Part shown: in pieces, positions 61,061 through 64,000 of the stretch
Numbering within the stretch: the first letter of the stretch is position 1
Layout: each line of letters opens with the position of its first letter
NCBI RefSeq assembly: GCF_029962835.1
Contig: NC_080575.1
Location: 60,615,493 to 60,679,492, forward strand
Direction of reading: 5' to 3'
Length of the DNA stretch: 64,000 nucleotides
DNA from: Magnolia sinica
Lineage: Eukaryota; Streptophyta; Magnoliopsida; Magnoliales; Magnoliaceae
Program-made: the position numbers and the translations under genes
The notes under the pieces: generated by a model
The model's input: the letters and a program-made list of their open reading frames with translations, nothing else
Told to the model about the DNA's origin: nothing
Databases searched by the model: none

Positions 61061-61850
61061 CTTAGATCCAATGATTCGATAAGTGCACAAAGCCAATTGG
61101 ATTTAGGTCCAGGTCTTCAAAAATAAGATCCGGACCTAAAAGGACTTGGACCTGACAAGATCAGGTCTTCTCTCTGGTTTTGCATAGTAGAGATTTGGCA
61201 TAAAATCTATTGGTGAAAAGCTTTTTATCTCTTAACATGCTCATCTACAGCCAATGATTGAAATTTTTTTTAGGAAATCCTAAAAAAACATACTTTCTCT
61301 AACATGCTCATCTATATATAAAAAAATTTTAAAATATTTTATAATAAAACATCATGGTGATCCCCGGGAAGATTGCAATGGTTAATGTATTTGTTCTCAC
61401 TGTTTCCCCATAGTATGGCCCACTTAGACAATGGATCTATCTCATTTTTTAAATCTCATTCTATCATGGTTCAGAGAAAATGATGGACGAAGTAGATTTT
61501 ACACTGTTATCGTAGTTAGCGCACAACAATTCATATCATATTGTGTTTTCTCTTCATTCATATCTTTTTGATATTATAAACATGAGGGATGTCAAATAAA
61601 CATTATTATGCGCCCAAGGAAGGTATCAACGGTGGAAATCATTATTCCACACTATTTTGTGTCGCATGGTCCACTTGAGTTTTATATTTATCGAAAATTT
61701 GGAGTTAACCCACACTGTTCCTCCATTTTTTAAGATCGTTTTAGAGAACTATTTAAAAAATGATTCATATCCAAATATTAATTAAATGAACAACACCACA
61801 GAAAAGAGAACAAATTGGCCACTCCCCCTGACACCATCCACTGGCTTGTG
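61061..61850. other. Intergenic, AT-rich
   Basis: Short direct repeats (CTAACATGCTCATCTA at 61234 and 61298) but no gene or element boundary recognised. Confidence 0.35.
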
Positions 61851-62316
61851 GTTAGTACTCTGTGGGCCACACCATGATGTATGTATTTAATCCATGCCGT
61901 CCATCTATTTTTATAGATCATTTTATGATATAAGAGAAAAAATGAGGTATATCTAAATCTCAAGTGGACCACATTACAAGAAAAAGTGTTGGATGAACGT
62001 TGACCATTAAAAACGTTATGGGGGCCGTAAAAGTTTTAGATCAAGCTGATATTTATAGTTTCCCTTCATCCGGGTCTTTATGACCTAATCAACATATTAG
62101 ATTTCAAATAAACAATACAGTGGGCCTTAGGAGGATTTTAATAGTGGATATCCAATCATTATTGATTTCCTGTGGTGTGGTCCACCTGTGACTTATATAC
62201 CTATCAATTTTTCTATGAAGCCCTAAAATGATCTCTAAAAATAGATGAACAGAATGGATGACACACATACATCATGGTGGGGCCCACAGAGCACCCTCCA
62301 CCAGTAGCCAATCCGT
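61851..62316. mobile_element. MITE with GTGGGCC-CACCATGATGTATG ends
   Basis: TGGCTTGTGGTTAGTACTCT then GTGGGCCACACCATGATG at the left pairs with CATCATGGTGGGGCCCAC then AGAGCACCCTCCACCAGTAG at the right. The interior blocks are shared with 57291-57480 and 59258-59793. It ends about 140 bases before the first recognised LRR exon, so it may sit in an intron or promoter of that gene. Confidence 0.65.
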
Positions 62317-62456
62317 CTCCCAAATTTGGGCGCGCGCTCAAAACAGAGCCGCGCCCAAAGAGAGGTATTTCACTTTCTCTCTCTCTCTCTCGCTTTTATT
62401 TTGCCTCGTAGCAAATATCGGGGTCTTAGATCGTAATTTCTGCTCTTGTCCAACAG

Positions 62457-63938
62457 CGATCTTTCTCGCAACTATCTCAATGGATCGATCCCTGCAGCAT
62501 GGGCTTCCCTTCCTCTCACCGATTTGTAAGTCCTCTTCCATAATTGCATCTGGAATCTTCTATAACTAATCTACAAAACCCTCTCTTCCTCTCTCACTCT
62601 CTGAGGGACATACCCGAAAAATTGTTTGAACATTGTAGGTCGCTTTTGGGAAATCACATTTCTAGAACAATTCCAAAGGAGCTAGGAAACATCATGACAC
62701 TCAAGTCACTGTATGTGATTCACAACTTTCATTTGATTAGGCAGATGAAATTGCGTTTAGCTACTATTATTCATGCAATTCGTGAGTTTGCAGAGTCATT
62801 GAAGTTAACGAGGTCGAAGGACCTCTTCCTCCAGAGCTTGGTAATTTGCGCAGCTTGGAGAGATTGTAAGATTCTCTGTTTTGCCACTGCAATTTTTATT
62901 TTTTTATTTTTCAAATAGTGACCTAATACTCATTTCATAGTTATCTTTCCGGGAATTCATATCTTTACTCATCTTGATTGATATTTTCCATTAGCATCTT
63001 TTCTTTCTACTTTTGGTAATTCAGAAGTACAAATTTGTACTGTTGTATCACCAATGTTGAAAGAAGGTTGCCATTATCAATCAGGGCAGGTGCAAATAGT
63101 GTCACCCTTATCTTTATTACATTTGAGCAGCTGCTAAGATTTGTGACCTGAATTGAGAATCTCTAAAATTTAAATGTTATTTATTTATTTATTAGTTCTG
63201 GTTGCCTCCTATGTCCTAATTAAACAGAAAATGTGATTAATGTGTAAATATATGCTGGCCATTGTTAGGTTACATTGGTGAACAGAATGGCTGAGGGTCA
63301 ACCAATTGCGAAGTGTTTATGCTATTCAACACTATCAGTTGACGGTCAATATGTGGTGTTGAGAGGACTCCACGACCATTTTAAGGAGTGGAATGCCCCA
63401 CTGGGTCCACACCGTGTAGCAGGTGTGGGCCTCACTTATCACCACCATCTGATCATGATCAGTTGGTAGTGATTGGCATACAGCCTATGGTGATAATAAA
63501 CAATAGGTGTTTTTTTAAAAAAAAAAAAAAAAAAACTTTTTTCCTAACATAATCCAATATATTACTGGTGCAGCCTTGCTTGTTCGAATAACTTGACAGG
63601 AGAAATACCTATTACCTTCGGCAACTTGAGAAACTTGACGGACTTGTATATCAATTCTTCACTAGTCACTGGGGTTGTCTTTTCCATTTAGAAATTATAA
63701 CTTATTAAACTCCATTCATATTATTTCTGTAAGATCCCTGATTTCATCGGGAACTGGACACGACTCAAGAGGCCGCAACAACTTAAATTGCTATGTCTTC
63801 CATGTAAATTGCTTCTTGCTTCTATCGGAGAACATCTATATGAACCATGATTCTCAACCACTGCAGGCATATGCAAGGCACCTCTATGACGGGACCTATT
63901 CCTTCCAACATCTCTTTCTTGGTGAATCTAATTGAACT
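62457..63938 (+). pseudogene. LRR receptor-like kinase (LRR-VIII, At1g53430-like) ectodomain exons, partial and damaged
   Basis: Exons with one LRR each and GT-AG introns in the same phase: 62457-62525 (DLSRNYLNGSIPAAWASLPL), 62639-62710 (LLGNHISRTIPKELGNIMTL), 62794-62865 (VEGPLPPELGNLRSLERL), 63574 onward (NNLTGEIPITFGNLRNLTDL) and 63867-63938 (GTSMTGPIPSNISFLVNL). Three are exactly 72 nt. In the family these LRRs precede a malectin domain, a membrane span and a kinase, which would lie beyond the window. The exon between the last two is broken: YINSSLVTG (63647-63673) follows exon 4 without an intron, KIPDFIGNWTRLKR resumes only at 63731-63772, and no donor follows it. Signal-peptide exons are not seen upstream. 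A decayed gene is likeliest; a mis-spliced but live gene is possible. Confidence 0.8.
62866..63573 (+). other. Long intron of the LRR gene
   Basis: Starts GTAAGA, ends GGTGCAG. It carries an (A)n/(T)n tract at 63511-63542 and a GGGTCCACACCGTGTAGC host-repeat remnant, but no exon. Confidence 0.6.
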
Positions 63939-64000
63939 GTGAGGGCACATTCCATGTTCTTTTCTTGCTGCTTTATTACTTAGAATTTTCTTGGATTCAT

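Overview
The window looks like repeat-rich nuclear DNA from a flowering plant. The evidence is GT-AG introns, plant-type LTR retrotransposons, a CACTA transposon end, an LRR receptor-kinase exon series and a plastid isoprenoid gene fragment. Frequent GGGCCCACC-type MITE ends suggest a woody magnoliid-like genome, but that is only an impression. I see no rRNA or tRNA gene, no CRISPR array and no bacterial operon. No complete, clearly working host gene lies inside the window.

Layout. 1-5.3 kb: small inverted-repeat DNA elements (119-651, 1588-1958, 1965-2503) and a truncated LTR (3165-4740). 5.3-13.0 kb: a reverse-oriented giant LTR (5332-13024) into which a 3.1-kb forward solo LTR (8689-11784) has inserted; the inner one has a perfect 5-bp target duplication. 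14.0-16.4 kb: three tandem copies of a ~0.8-kb unit. 17.9-24.0 kb: a 6.05-kb solo LTR with a perfect target duplication. 24.0-26.0 kb: a very AT-rich desert. 26.4-38.0 kb: the only genic island. It holds two candidate exons of an unrecognised gene, separated by a full-length decayed Ty1/copia element (27687-35343), and the reverse-strand 3' exons of an HDS/IspG gene (36402-37419) that has lost one iron-sulfur ligand.

38.9-43.4 kb: a 4.58-kb solo LTR with a perfect target duplication. It interrupts another LTR whose end and primer-binding site lie at 43766-43801. A reverse LTR fragment follows at 44242-45890. 48.2-49.3 kb: a CACTA terminus and its palindromic subterminal array. 49.5-56.16 kb: a 6.6-kb degenerate telomere-like minisatellite with G-quadruplex-capable blocks, followed by two 163-bp tandem units. 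57-62.3 kb: MITEs, microsatellites and one candidate first exon on the minus strand (59070-59139). 62.4-64 kb: in-phase LRR exons of an LRR-VIII type receptor kinase with one damaged exon, running off the window.

How it fits together. The coding content is residual and has been cut up by at least three rounds of LTR insertion and excision-by-recombination, plus many small DNA transposons. The giant LTRs, the telomere-like array and the broken HDS copy are the most unusual parts. I found no convincing evidence for a new multi-gene system.
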